A DNA stretch of 64,000 bases, taken from positions 310,001 through 374,000 of the forward strand of contig NZ_JAPDHX010000004.1 of the NCBI RefSeq assembly GCF_025972045.1, read 5' to 3'. This document shows, one piece after another, positions 38,732-47,473 of the stretch; the stretch's first letter is position 1; the number at the start of each line of letters is the position of its first letter. This stretch comes from Micropruina sonneratiae. GTDB taxonomy: Bacteria > Actinomycetota > Actinomycetes > Propionibacteriales > Propionibacteriaceae. A model generated the notes under the pieces. The model saw only the letters and a program-made list of their open reading frames with translations. It had not been told where the DNA came from and did not search any database. The translations under genes were made by a program, and so were the position numbers.

Positions 38732-40732
38732 TCACTCCAGCCAGTCGCCTGAATCCCAACCGCCACGGAACCGTGCGGTCAGGTACTCACCCACCACCGC
38801 CGAGCCCAGATCGCCCAGGTCGGGGGCGACCACCCGTCCCCCGGCGCGCTTGGCCAGCTGGGCCAGGAACCGTTCCAGGCCGGGGTCGTCGCCCAGCCGG
38901 AAGAAGATCGGCGACGCACCGAGCCGGGACGCCTTGTCGAGTTCGACCACCGTCGCCGCAACCGTCTCCGGTGAGGTCGGCCAGTCGAACCAGGCCTCGC
39001 CTCCGCCGGTCAGGTGCGCGGTCGGTTCACCGTCGGTCACCACCAGCAGCACCGGCTGCATCGACGGGTGCTGCCGGAAGAACCTGTTGGCCAGCAGCAG
39101 CCCGTGGTGCAGGTTGGTGCCCTGCTCGCGCATCGGCGGCAGGGCGGTCAACTCGGCGATCTCGCGGGACTGCGCCCAGCGTCCGAACCCGATCAGCTGC
39201 AGCCGGTCACCCCGGAACCGGGTGCTGACCAGGTGATGCAGCGCCAGCGCCGTCCGCTTCATCGGCACCCAGCGACCCTCGATCGCCATCGAGTACGACG
39301 TGTCGACCAGCAGCGCCACCGCCGACGAGGTGCGCGCCTCGGTCTCGGTCACCTCGACGTCGCGGATGTCCAGCCGGACGCCCTGTGAGGGGTCGCCGCC
39401 CTCGGACGCGGTGCGCATGATCGCGTTGGTCAGGCTGCGGGTCACGTCCCACGGCTCGGCGTCGCCGAACGCCCACTGCCGCGACGCGCCGGTCGGCTCG
39501 CCGGCCGCCCCGGCGAGCCGGGTGTCGCGGTTGCCCTGGCGTGGTGCGAGCTGCTTGGCGGCGTCGGCGAGCAGCGCCTTGCCGAGCCGGCGCATCGCCT
39601 GCGGCGACAGCCGCAGGTCGCCGGAGCCGTCGCGCTGCAGCAGTCCACCCTCGCGCAGCGCCTTCTCCAGCTCGGCCAGCGTGCGGGCGTTCACCGCCGC
39701 GTCGTTGCCGAGCTGCCGGGCCAGGGCGTCCAGGTCGAGGTCGTCGAGCCGGGCACCGCCGTAGTTCTGGCCCAGCTGGTCGGCGAGCTGGTCGAGTTCG
39801 GCGAGGTCCTGCAGGACGCCGGTGCCCTCACCCAGCCCCATGCCCTCCTCGCCGGTGAACTGTTCGCCGCCGCCCCAGTTCTCGCCGGGTCGCAGCGCCT
39901 GCAGGTTGCCGTCGAGCCGGTCGAGTTGCGCCATCAAGCCGGGTGACCCGAACGCCTGCGCCGACAGCTGCATGAGTTCGGCCCGTTGCTCGGCCGTCAT
40001 CGAGCGCATCATCCGCTGCGCGGCGGCGGCGCGTTGCGCCAGGGCGTCGATGAGTTCGTCGACGTTGCGCGGATTCTCGGGGAAGTACTGGCCGTGTTCG
40101 GCCATGAAGTCGTCGAAGTCCTCGGGGGTGTCCTCGCCACGACGGTGCTTGTCGAGCAACTCGTTGAGGTCCTCCAGCATCGCGTTGATCGCGGCGCGGT
40201 CGTCGTCGGTCGCGTTCTGCAGGGCCTGCTTCATGCCCGCGAAGCGCTGGTCGAGCAGCTCGCGCCCGAGCAGGTCCTTGATCTTCTCGTAGTCCCGCCT
40301 GGCTTCGGTGGACGCCCAGTCGTAGTCGGCCAGGTCGGTCACCGCGGCGGCTGTCGAGGAGGGCAGGTTGTCCAGTCGCAGTTCGCGGAAGGCGCGGTCG
40401 TCGTCGTCCATCATGGCGTCGCGCAGCAGCTGCTTGCGTTCCTCGGTGACGGCCCGGTCGAGCAGTTCCTTCACCTCGGCCAGGGTGCCGTCCATCCGGT
40501 AGCGCGAGAGCAGGTCGCGCCGCCTCGCGTTGACCCGGCGGGCCAGGTCGTCCAGCCCCTCGCGGTCACTCATGCCTCGGCGCAGGTACTCGCGAAGCGC
40601 CCGCTCGGGGCTGTAGCCGGCCATCACGTCGTTGCCGATCTGCTCCAGCGCCTCGCTCAGGTCGACCGGCGGCGCAAGCGGATCCGGGCCGCCGGCGTAG
40701 CGGCCGTAACGCGATGCGCGCCTGCGTGGCAT
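38732..40732 (-). CDS. VWA-domain protein, partner of a MoxR-type ATPase
   Basis: A 666-aa protein. The N-terminal 430 residues are helical and highly charged. A C-terminal von Willebrand A domain begins near residue 470, with the metal-ion site DTSYSM (about 477), TALALHHL and VVTDGEPTAH. Such proteins pair with AAA+ ATPases of the MoxR/ChlI kind to insert metals or remodel complexes. The ATPase gene is 8 bp upstream in the same operon. The client is unknown. Confidence 0.88.
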   Translation of the reverse strand: MPRRRASRYGRYAGGPDPLAPPVDLSEALEQIGNDVMAGYSPERALREYLRRGMSDREGLDDLARRVNARRRDLLSRYRMDGTLAEVKELLDRAVTEERKQLLRDAMMDDDDRAFRELRLDNLPSSTAAAVTDLADYDWASTEARRDYEKIKDLLGRELLDQRFAGMKQALQNATDDDRAAINAMLEDLNELLDKHRRGEDTPEDFDDFMAEHGQYFPENPRNVDELIDALAQRAAAAQRMMRSMTAEQRAELMQLSAQAFGSPGLMAQLDRLDGNLQALRPGENWGGGEQFTGEEGMGLGEGTGVLQDLAELDQLADQLGQNYGGARLDDLDLDALARQLGNDAAVNARTLAELEKALREGGLLQRDGSGDLRLSPQAMRRLGKALLADAAKQLAPRQGNRDTRLAGAAGEPTGASRQWAFGDAEPWDVTRSLTNAIMRTASEGGDPSQGVRLDIRDVEVTETEARTSSAVALLVDTSYSMAIEGRWVPMKRTALALHHLVSTRFRGDRLQLIGFGRWAQSREIAELTALPPMREQGTNLHHGLLLANRFFRQHPSMQPVLLVVTDGEPTAHLTGGGEAWFDWPTSPETVAATVVELDKASRLGASPIFFRLGDDPGLERFLAQLAKRAGGRVVAPDLGDLGSAVVGEYLTARFRGGWDSGDWLE

Positions 40733-40740
40733 GGGTCGTC

Positions 40741-42123
40741 CTAGCCGTAGATGGTTTCGCTGCCGTCGGAGTCCTTGGCGATCCGGCGGGCCAGGTAGAG
40801 CCCCTCCAGCGCCAGTTCGATCGCGCTCGCCCGGCGCCCGTCTGTGTCGGCGTCGAACCGCTCGGCGATCTCGTCGTAGACGTCGCCGGCGTCGGGCAGC
40901 CCGTCGAGGAACTCTGCCGCGGTCACCTGCTCGCCGGTGATGACGGTGGCCCGGCCGTCGAGCGAGTCCACCAGCGGCCCCAGGTCGATGCCGCGGAAGT
41001 GGACGCGGGCGGTGTCGGCGACGGCGGTGCGCAGCAGGTGGGTGAGGATGGCGTCCTCGCGACCCTCCTCGCCCGCCTCGAACTCGATCTTGCCGCCGAG
41101 CACCTCGACCGCCGTCTCAAGGTCGACCAGCCGGGCCACCGCGGCGTCCTCACCGCGGACGACTGCCCGATGCAGTGCGGCGGCCGCCACGGTCTCCGCG
41201 CCGGCGATGGCGAAGCGCGCCGAAACCCCCGAGCGCTGGTTGATCGCCGGCGACTCGCGCAGCGCACGGGTGTAGCGGGCCAGGATCTCGAGCAGCACCG
41301 GCGGAATCTCGGCGACCAGGTTCGCCTCCTGGGCGATCACGGCGACCTCGGCGTCCAGTTCGAGCGGGTAGTGGGTGCGGATCTCGGCGCCGAAGCGGTC
41401 CTTGAGCGGGGTGATGATGCGGCCGCGGTTGGTGTAGTCCTCGGGGTTGGCCGACGCCATGACCAGCACGTCGAGCGGCAGCCGCAGCACGTAGCCGCGG
41501 ATCTGGATGTCGCGCTCCTCCATCACGTTGAGCATCGCCACCTGGATGCGCTCGGCCAGGTCGGGCAGCTCGTTGATCGCGACGATGCCACGATGGCTAC
41601 GCGGAATGAGACCGAAGTGAATGGTCTCCGGGTCGCCGAGCCGGCGGCCCTCGGCAACCCGGATCGGGTCGACGTCGCCGATCAGGTCGGCCACCGAGGT
41701 GTCGGGGGTGGCCAGCTTCTCGGCGTAGCGCTCGGAGCGGTGCCGCCAGGCGACCGGCAGCTCGTCGCCCAATTCGAGGGCTCGGCGCTTCGACTCGGCA
41801 GTGATCGGCTCGTAGGGGTGCTCGGCCAGTTCCGACCCGGCGATCACCGGCGTCCACTCGTCGAGCAGGCCCTCCAGGGTGCGCAGCAGCCGGGTCTTGC
41901 CCTGCCCGCGTTCGCCCAGCAGCACCACGTCGTGGCCTGCGATCAGGGCGCGTTCGAGCTGCGGAAGCACGGTGCGGTCGAAGCCGTGCAGCCCGGGCCA
42001 CGGGTTCTCGCCGGCGGAGAGCTTCGCCAGCAGGTTGTCCCGCAGCTCGTCGCGCAGCGACTTCTGCTCGTGCCCGCTGGCGCGCAGTTCGGCGAGGGTG
42101 GCGATGGTCGGACGCTGTGTCAC
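40741..42123 (-). CDS. MoxR/ChlI-like AAA+ ATPase
   Basis: A 460-aa AAA+ ATPase. Walker A is GERGQGKT at 70-77; the Walker B region is GIVAINELPDL, and VMASANPEDYTNRG is the sensor/arginine-finger neighbourhood typical of magnesium-chelatase I-like proteins. It is often called sigma-54-interacting regulator in databases, but no GAFTGA loop is present. Together with the following VWA gene it forms a ChlI/ChlD-like chaperone or chelatase pair. It faces a long hairpin in the divergent promoter region. Confidence 0.88.
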   Translation of the reverse strand: MTQRPTIATLAELRASGHEQKSLRDELRDNLLAKLSAGENPWPGLHGFDRTVLPQLERALIAGHDVVLLGERGQGKTRLLRTLEGLLDEWTPVIAGSELAEHPYEPITAESKRRALELGDELPVAWRHRSERYAEKLATPDTSVADLIGDVDPIRVAEGRRLGDPETIHFGLIPRSHRGIVAINELPDLAERIQVAMLNVMEERDIQIRGYVLRLPLDVLVMASANPEDYTNRGRIITPLKDRFGAEIRTHYPLELDAEVAVIAQEANLVAEIPPVLLEILARYTRALRESPAINQRSGVSARFAIAGAETVAAAALHRAVVRGEDAAVARLVDLETAVEVLGGKIEFEAGEEGREDAILTHLLRTAVADTARVHFRGIDLGPLVDSLDGRATVITGEQVTAAEFLDGLPDAGDVYDEIAERFDADTDGRRASAIELALEGLYLARRIAKDSDGSETIYG

Positions 42124-42420
42124 GCCCTCACGCTAACCCTCGGCACAAGTGCGGAAACACGTCTCAGCGGGTGACCCCCGGGCGGCCGCCGTCGCATCCC
42201 CAACCCGCACGTACCGTTTTCACCAAGCGCGGATATACCGATTTTCGACGTCGATGCCGATGAAAAGGTTTACATCGGCAGAATCGGCCGTCGACGTCGA
42301 AAATCGGTATATCGGCACGGGGTGAGTTCTTGCTCGACCTCAGGAGCACACCCGTGGGCCCGGCCGCGCTCGCGCGGGCCGCCCGATTGGAGGCCTTCGG
42401 GCGCGGGTACGCTCAACGGC
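42124..42420. promoter_or_regulatory. Divergent intergenic region with long hairpin
   Basis: A 297-bp gap between the AAA+ ATPase gene and the phosphomutase gene. It is unusually AT-rich in its middle and holds the large inverted repeat at 42232-42313. Promoters for both genes must lie here; none could be fixed with confidence. Confidence 0.6.
42232..42313. repeat. Long perfect inverted repeat / hairpin
   Basis: The arms at 42232-42254 and 42291-42313 are 23 bp and perfectly complementary, beginning GATATACCGATTTTCG. Inside them TGCCGATG (42255-42262) pairs with CATCGGCA (42273-42280), leaving the loop AAAAGGTTTA and a 10-nt bulge (GAATCGGCCG) on one side. The low GC content sets it apart from its surroundings. 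It may be an operator, an RNA structure or a miniature element. Confidence 0.85.
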
Positions 42421-43041
42421 GTGCCGTCGCCCAAGACACTGCGGGTGCTGCTGGTCCGCCACGGACAGACCCCGACCACCGGCAAGCTGCTGCCGGGGCG
42501 TGCCCCCGGCCTGCACCTGTCGGATGCCGGCCGCGCCCAGGCCGAGACGGTGGCCGAGCGGCTCGAGCCGGTCGGGCTCGCCGCGGTTTACACCTCGCCA
42601 CTTGAGCGGGCCCGCGAGACGGCCGAACCCACCGAGCGCCGCACCGGCCTGCCCGCCGTGGTTGAACCGGCCCTGCTCGAGTGCGACTTCGGCGACTGGA
42701 CGGGCCAGGAGCTCACCGCCCTGTCAAGGCTCAAGCAGTGGCGCACCGTGCAGACCGCACCCTCCACCTTCCGCTTCCCCGGCGGGGAGAGCTTCGTCGA
42801 ACTGCAGGTGCGGATGATCGCGCTGATGGAGCGCCTGCGTCGCGAGCACGCCGGCCACACGGTGGCCTGCTTCTCGCACGCCGACCCGATCAAAGCACTG
42901 CTCACCCACGCCGTCGGCACCCACCTCGACCACTTTCAACGCATCGATGTCGCAACCGGCTCGATCTCGGCGATCGACTGGCCCGCCCGCGGCGCCCCGG
43001 TGGTGCGCACGGTCAACTCCGTCCAGGGTCCACCCGCGTGA
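42421..43041 (+). CDS. Histidine phosphatase / MSMEG_4193-type phosphomutase
   Basis: A 206-aa histidine phosphatase superfamily protein. The catalytic RHG motif is in LVRHGQTPTT (phospho-His), the second His in FSHADPIKALL, and ECDFGDWTG and PGGESFVELQ are family segments. The GTG start gives VPSPKTLRVLLVRHG. In actinobacteria this gene usually sits with SCO1664-type and DUF3090 genes; here the SCO1664 gene overlaps its stop (GTGA) and DUF3090 is absent. The substrate is unknown. Confidence 0.88.
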   Translation: MPSPKTLRVLLVRHGQTPTTGKLLPGRAPGLHLSDAGRAQAETVAERLEPVGLAAVYTSPLERARETAEPTERRTGLPAVVEPALLECDFGDWTGQELTALSRLKQWRTVQTAPSTFRFPGGESFVELQVRMIALMERLRREHAGHTVACFSHADPIKALLTHAVGTHLDHFQRIDVATGSISAIDWPARGAPVVRTVNSVQGPPA

Positions 43042-43745
43042 CCTCGGCGGACGACCGCGAAGCCCTACTCAGCGAGGGCGAGATCGCGCTCGTCGGCAGG
43101 GTCGCCGACAGCAGCAACGCGACCTTCGTGGCCGAGGTGACCCGCGGCGACGACTACGCGTGGGCGATCTACAAGCCACTCTCCGGCGAACGCCCGCTGT
43201 GGGACTTCGAAGCCGGTCTCTACAAGCGCGAACGTGCCGCCTACCTCCTCGACACCGCCCTGCAATGGGACCTGGTGCCCGCCACGGTGATCCGCCGCGA
43301 CGCCCCGCTGGGGGTGGGGTCGCTGCAGTGGTTCATCGAGCACGACCCGGCCGAGCACTACTTCACGCTGCTGCGCGAACACCCGGCCACCCACGACCGG
43401 CTGCGCCGGCTCGCGGTGTTCGACGTGATCGGCAACAACACCGACCGCAAGGGCGGCCACGTACTGCACGACGAGGACGGCGCGATCTGGGCGATCGACC
43501 ACGGCCTGTGCTTCGCCGCCGAGTTCAAGCTGCGTACGGTCATCTGGGATTTCGCCGGCGACGCCATCGATCCCGACGTGCTGGACGCCATCGCCCCCCT
43601 CGCCGACGAGGTGCCGGACGCCGTCGCAGACCTGCTCACCCAGCGCGAGGTGCGGGCCATCAGGCGCCGCACCCAACGGCTGCTCGACTCCGGCCTCCTT
43701 CCCGCCGACGCGACCGGACGGGCTTGGCCCTGGCCGCTGGTGTGA
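43038..43745 (+). CDS. SCO1664-family (PI3/PI4-kinase-like) protein
   Basis: A 235-aa protein of an actinobacterial family distantly related to phosphatidylinositol kinases. Segments include YAWAIYKPLSGERPLWDF with an ATP-binding-type lysine, VFDVIGNNTDRKGGHVL resembling the catalytic loop and GAIWAIDHGLCF resembling the DxG-type metal loop. The GTG start overlaps the previous stop, so the product is probably made with the phosphatase. The target is not known. Confidence 0.85.
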   Translation: MTSADDREALLSEGEIALVGRVADSSNATFVAEVTRGDDYAWAIYKPLSGERPLWDFEAGLYKRERAAYLLDTALQWDLVPATVIRRDAPLGVGSLQWFIEHDPAEHYFTLLREHPATHDRLRRLAVFDVIGNNTDRKGGHVLHDEDGAIWAIDHGLCFAAEFKLRTVIWDFAGDAIDPDVLDAIAPLADEVPDAVADLLTQREVRAIRRRTQRLLDSGLLPADATGRAWPWPLV

Positions 43746-43774
43746 CCTGAATGGCTCCTTCCCAGGGATCTGGC

Positions 43775-43822
43775 ACGCCTTGTATTGCGATGTAATGTTG
43801 TAATCACTGCAAGGAGGTAGTG
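43775..43822 (+). promoter_or_regulatory. AT-rich promoter/operator with strong RBS
   Basis: TTGTATTGCGATGTAATGTT and the following TGTAATCACTGCAA are far AT-richer than surrounding DNA and contain a TGTAATGT/TGTAATCA direct repeat bounded by TTGC and GCAA. AAGGAGG (43811-43817) precedes the ATG at 43823 by 5 nt. The repeat may be the promoter and an autoregulatory site. Confidence 0.45.
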
Positions 43823-44365
43823 ATGGTTCCCAAGGGTTTCGGACGGCCAGGGGGTTGGCAGCAGGCCGACCTGCCGGCCGCGGACGACGCGCACGCCTGG
43901 TTCGCCGGCAGGCTGCCGGACGACTGGTTCCTCGAACTCGAGGTGTCGGTCGATCGCGAGGAGATCACGGTGATCGGCTCGATCCCCGACGAGGGTGTCG
44001 AGCCGGCCATGGCCGAGGGCCGCATCGCCCGGTTCCGGGAGGACACCCGCGAGCGCCGCATCGCCATCGCGCTGGAGGCCGAGAACCGGTACGCCCGCAA
44101 GGTGTCGTGGGGCGTCCGGCTGGGGGAGAAGTCGGCGATGTTCACCCACCTCGCGGTGCCGGTGATGACGAGGCTGCGGCAGCCTGAGCGTCAGGTACTC
44201 GACACCCTGGTGGACGCCGGCGTCGCCCGCTCGCGCTCCGAGGCGCTGGCCTGGGCGGTCAAGCTGGTCGGCCGGCACACCGAGAGTTGGTTGGCCGAGC
44301 TGCGCACCGCGATGGAAAAGGTGGACAAGCTGCGGGCCGAGGGGCCGACCGTCCAGCCCGACTGA
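43823..44365 (+). CDS. Uncharacterised 180-aa protein with possible ribbon-helix-helix end
   Basis: No family was recognised with confidence. Residues 25-60 look like a small alpha/beta unit (DDWFLELEVSVDREEITVIG). The C-terminal part from about residue 112 (LAVPVMTRLRQPERQVLDTL and VDAGVARSRSEALAWAVKLV) is organised like a strand followed by two helices, as in ribbon-helix-helix regulators or antitoxin-like proteins. The excellent ribosome binding site and the AT-rich repeat upstream support expression and perhaps autoregulation. No toxin gene is adjacent. Confidence 0.75.
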   Translation: MVPKGFGRPGGWQQADLPAADDAHAWFAGRLPDDWFLELEVSVDREEITVIGSIPDEGVEPAMAEGRIARFREDTRERRIAIALEAENRYARKVSWGVRLGEKSAMFTHLAVPVMTRLRQPERQVLDTLVDAGVARSRSEALAWAVKLVGRHTESWLAELRTAMEKVDKLRAEGPTVQPD

Positions 44366-44609
44366 ACGCACCGGCCGGCAGGCTAGCCACGTGAACCCCT
44401 GCGACGGGGCGGCCGCGCTCCGCCGAGACAACCGAACCGGATCGCTCCGCTCCGGGATGCCCAGCGCCAAACCCGGCTGCCCCGCCCGGGGGGTATGTGC
44501 CCGCGCTGTACCGCGGTGGACCCTCCAGCCTGCCAGGCCGCTCCAAACGACTCCTGTCACCAGGAGCCGGCACCCGCCGACCCGATACGCCGGCGCGCAC
44601 TGAGGTCGG

Positions 44610-44852
44610 TCAGCCGCCGGCGAAGGGCGGCAGCACATCCACCTGGGCGCTCGGCGCGACGAGTTCGCTCCGCTCCCGGACGGCGACACCGTCGACCAGC
44701 AGCGAGGACACCTTGAGCACCGCGGCCAGGCGCTCCCGGTCGGCGCCCAGCTGCTCGACCAGGTCGGCGGCCGTCACGCTGAAGTCGGCCTCGACGACCT
44801 CCTCGGTCACCCCGGCGGCCTCGGCGGCGCCGGCGAAGTAGCGGACCCTCAT
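44610..44852 (-). CDS. moaD: Molybdopterin synthase sulfur carrier subunit MoaD
   Basis: An 80-aa beta-grasp protein ending in LPPFAGG; the terminal Gly-Gly is thiocarboxylated and donates sulfur to the pterin on MoaE. The ATG giving MRVRYFAGAAEAAGV was chosen as the family start; an in-frame Met six codons earlier lies inside moaA. It is separated from the moaA stop by one base, forming a moaA-moaD operon. Confidence 0.93.
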   Translation of the reverse strand: MRVRYFAGAAEAAGVTEEVVEADFSVTAADLVEQLGADRERLAAVLKVSSLLVDGVAVRERSELVAPSAQVDVLPPFAGG

Positions 44853-44853
44853 C

Positions 44854-45891
44854 TCATCCCCCGATCGCACTCATCGTCCGGGCCGGCTGCTCGAAGCCGG
44901 GTTCGCCGATACCGTGCGACGGCGCCTTCCGGCTCTGCGCGCCAGCCCACACCTGGGCCAGTTCCTCCTCGGACGCGCCGGCCCGCAACGGCGTCCGCAG
45001 ATCGGTTTCGGTGCGCGAGAACAGGCAGGTGCGGATCTGCCCGTCGGCGGTGATCCGGGTGCGATCGCAGGCGCCGCAGAACGGTGCGGTGACGCTGGGG
45101 ATGACCCCGATCAGCCCGCCGGGCTGGGTGTCGTCGGCGGCGACCCGCCACAGTTCGGCCGGTGCCGACCCGCGCTGTTCGGACGCCGGCGCGAGCCGGT
45201 ACCGCTGCCCCAGCAGGGCCAGCAACTCGGCCTGGGTGACCATCTTCGACCGGTCCCATTCGTGCCGCGGTCCCAGCGGCATCTGTTCGATGTAGCGCAA
45301 CTGGTAGCCGCGTTCGAGGCAGAACTGGGCGAGCGGCACCACGTCCGGTTCGTTGACCCCACGCATCACCACGCTGTTGACCTTCACCGGCAGCAGGCCG
45401 GCGGCCTCGGCGGCTGCCAGGCCGGCCAGCACGGCGTCCAGCCGGTCGCGGCGGGCCAGGGCGGCGTACCGGTCGCGATCCAGCGAATCGAGCGAGACGT
45501 TGACCCTGTCCAACCCCGCCTCGGCCAGGGCGTGAACGCGCTTGTCGAGGCCGATCCCGTTGGTGGTGAGCGACAGTTCGGGCGTCCCGCCGGTGCGGGT
45601 GCGCAGTCGCTTGGTGCCGGCCACGATGCGCTCCAGTGACCTGCGCAGCAGCGGCTCACCGCCGGTGAACCGGACCTTGGTGACCCCGAGCTGCTCGACG
45701 GCGACCCGCAGCACCCGGAGCACCTCGTCGTCGGTCAGCACCTCCTCGGTCGGGAACCACTCCAGACCGTCCGCGGGCATGCAGTAGGTGCAGCGCAGGT
45801 TGCAGCGGTCGGTCAGCGACACCCGTAGGTCGGTCGCGACCCGGCCGTGGGCATCGGCCAGCACCAACGGCGTCCGCACCCCAACAGTCAT
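44854..45891 (-). CDS. moaA: GTP 3',8-cyclase MoaA
   Basis: A 345-aa radical SAM enzyme that performs the first step of molybdenum cofactor synthesis with MoaC. The radical SAM cluster motif is CNLRCTYC near residue 38. The C-terminal cluster ligands are in FCGACDRTRITADGQIRTCL, and the chain ends in AIGG as MoaA does. The ATG at 45891 (MTVGVRTPLVL) was preferred to one seven codons earlier. No moaC is present in this window. Confidence 0.95.
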   Translation of the reverse strand: MTVGVRTPLVLADAHGRVATDLRVSLTDRCNLRCTYCMPADGLEWFPTEEVLTDDEVLRVLRVAVEQLGVTKVRFTGGEPLLRRSLERIVAGTKRLRTRTGGTPELSLTTNGIGLDKRVHALAEAGLDRVNVSLDSLDRDRYAALARRDRLDAVLAGLAAAEAAGLLPVKVNSVVMRGVNEPDVVPLAQFCLERGYQLRYIEQMPLGPRHEWDRSKMVTQAELLALLGQRYRLAPASEQRGSAPAELWRVAADDTQPGGLIGVIPSVTAPFCGACDRTRITADGQIRTCLFSRTETDLRTPLRAGASEEELAQVWAGAQSRKAPSHGIGEPGFEQPARTMSAIGG

Positions 45892-45954
45892 GACCGACAG
45901 GCTACGCGACACCGAGGACGCCCCGGACGGCCGATCTCCGGCCCTGGACCGACC

Positions 45955-46003
45955 CCACCCCCTCCCACCGCTCGCCTAACTACCGAGCGCTGGGAGGGGG
46001 TGG
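45955..46003. terminator. Strong hairpin terminator with conserved loop
   Basis: A 20-bp stem with one mismatch (45955-45974 against 45984-46003) encloses the loop CCTAACTAC. It lies just past the phoH2 stop on the minus strand and before moaA. The core CGCTCGCCTAACTACCGAGC recurs at about 56663 and 57815. Confidence 0.8.
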
Positions 46004-46007
46004 CGGC

Positions 46008-47351
46008 CTAGATCCCGATGTCCTCGAGCAGGTCGGTGACCAAGGCGGCGATCGGCGAGCGCTCCGAGCGGGTCAGCGTGACGTGGGCGAACAGCGGATG
46101 CCCCTTCAGCTTCTCGACCACGGCGACGACGCCGTCGTGGCGGCCGACCCGCAGGTTGTCGCGCTGGGCAACGTCGTGGGTGAGCACGACCCGGGAGTTC
46201 TGGCCGATGCGCGAGAGCACGGTGAGCAGCACGTTGCGTTCCAGCGACTGCGCCTCGTCGACGATCACGAACGCGTCGTGCAGCGACCGGCCGCGGATGT
46301 GGGTCAGCGGCAGCACCTCAAGCATGTCCCGGGCGATCACCTCGTCGATCACGTTGCGGTTGGTCACCGAGCCGAGGGTGTCGAAGACCGCCTGCGCCCA
46401 CGGCGACATCTTCTCGCCCTCGGTGCCGGGCAGGTAGCCGAGCTCCTGGCCGCCGACCGCGTACAGCGGTCGGAACACGATCACCTTGGAGTGCTGCTGC
46501 CGCTCGAGCACCGATTCGAGCCCGGCGCACAGCGCCAGCGCCGACTTGCCGGTGCCCGCCCTGCCGCCCAGCGACACGATGCCGACGGTCGGGTCGAGCA
46601 GCAGGTCGAGCGCCACCCGCTGTTCCGCCGAACGGCCATGGATGCCGAAACAGTCCCGGTCACCGCGGACCAGCTTCACCGAGCCGTCCGGGAGCACACG
46701 GCCGAGCGCCGTCGAGTTCGCGCCGTGCAGCACCACACCGCTGTGGCAGGGCAGGTCGACGGCCTCGGGCACCACGGCCGTGCCGGCCGCGTACAGCGCC
46801 TCGATGCCGGCCTTCGCGACCTCGACCTCGGCCATCCCGGTCCAGCCGGTGTCCGAGGGCAGTTCGTACCGGTACTCCTCCGCCGCGAGTCCGACCGCGG
46901 ACGCCTTCACCCGCAGCGGCACGTCCTTGCTGACGAGCACCACGTCGCGGCCCTCGGCGGAGTAGTTCAACGCGACGGCGAGGATGCGGGAGTCGTTGTC
47001 GCCCAGCCGGAAACCGTGCGGCAGCACGGTCTGATCGGAGTGGTTGAGTTCCACGTGCAGGGTGCCGCCGGCGTCGTTGACCGCGATCGGCAGGTCGAGG
47101 CGTCCGTTCGCGATCCGCAACTCGTCGAGGTACCGCAGCGCCGTGCGCGCGAAGTAGCCGAGCTCGGGATGGTTGCGTTTCGCCTCGAGTTCGGTGACCA
47201 CGACGATCGGCACGATCACCTCGTGCTCGTCGAAGTTGCGCAGGGCGTGCGGATCGCTGAGCAGCACGGAGGTGTCGATCACGTAGCTGCGCACGGCGGT
47301 GGCGGCTGCGGTCTCGGCGACCCGGGGAGAACTGCTGGCTGTACGGGGCAC
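46008..47351 (-). CDS. phoH2: PIN-PhoH protein (PhoH2-type)
   Basis: A 447-aa fusion of an N-terminal PIN ribonuclease domain (about 20-155; acidic residues in [19 protein letters not shown] and [14 protein letters not shown]) and a C-terminal PhoH ATPase (about 245-445; Walker A GRAGTGKS, Walker [11 protein letters not shown]). Mycobacterial PhoH2 shows RNA helicase and RNase activity, so RNA unwinding and cleavage are expected. A hairpin follows the stop and a small leader frame with a strong ribosome binding site lies upstream. Confidence 0.93.
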   Translation of the reverse strand: MPRTASSSPRVAETAAATAVRSYVIDTSVLLSDPHALRNFDEHEVIVPIVVVTELEAKRNHPELGYFARTALRYLDELRIANGRLDLPIAVNDAGGTLHVELNHSDQTVLPHGFRLGDNDSRILAVALNYSAEGRDVVLVSKDVPLRVKASAVGLAAEEYRYELPSDTGWTGMAEVEVAKAGIEALYAAGTAVVPEAVDLPCHSGVVLHGANSTALGRVLPDGSVKLVRGDRDCFGIHGRSAEQRVALDLLLDPTVGIVSLGGRAGTGKSALALCAGLESVLERQQHSKVIVFRPLYAVGGQELGYLPGTEGEKMSPWAQAVFDTLGSVTNRNVIDEVIARDMLEVLPLTHIRGRSLHDAFVIVDEAQSLERNVLLTVLSRIGQNSRVVLTHDVAQRDNLRVGRHDGVVAVVEKLKGHPLFAHVTLTRSERSPIAALVTDLLEDIGI

Positions 47352-47407
47352 GAGCTGTCCTGTCCTGAGGCCGCACGCTGCACCGACGCCGGCCTCACGC
47401 GATGTGA

Positions 47408-47473
47408 TCAGCCGGGAAGTGCTGGCCCTGGTGCAGGCCCGCGGGTTCGACCCGTGAGAGCCAAACGACGCAT
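47408..47473 (-). CDS. Putative 21-aa leader peptide upstream of phoH2
   Basis: A 22-codon frame (ATG at 47473, TGA at 47410-47408) encodes an Arg/Pro-rich peptide beginning [12 protein letters not shown]. It is preceded by AGGAGG with 5-nt spacing, one of the best ribosome binding sites in the window. It ends 56 bp before the phoH2 start on the same strand. Mycobacterial phoH2 genes also have a small upstream gene, but similarity was not established. Confidence 0.35.
   Translation of the reverse strand: MRRLALTGRTRGPAPGPALPG

Noticed and set aside
40741-42123. Sigma-54 activator
   Set aside because: The AAA+ domain lacks a GAFTGA loop and a DNA-binding domain; the adjacent VWA gene fits the MoxR/ChlI type instead.
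42232-42313. attC site or insertion sequence end
   Set aside because: No integron integrase, transposase or cassette-like layout nearby, and no obvious target duplication; kept only as an unexplained hairpin.
44366-44609. Short frames between the unassigned gene and moaD
   Set aside because: The 244-bp convergent gap has only GC-rich chance frames without ribosome binding sites or recognisable domains.
45892-46007. Molybdenum cofactor riboswitch before moaA
   Set aside because: The space upstream of moaA is short and is taken by the phoH2 terminator hairpin; no multi-stem Moco-RNA-like structure is visible.
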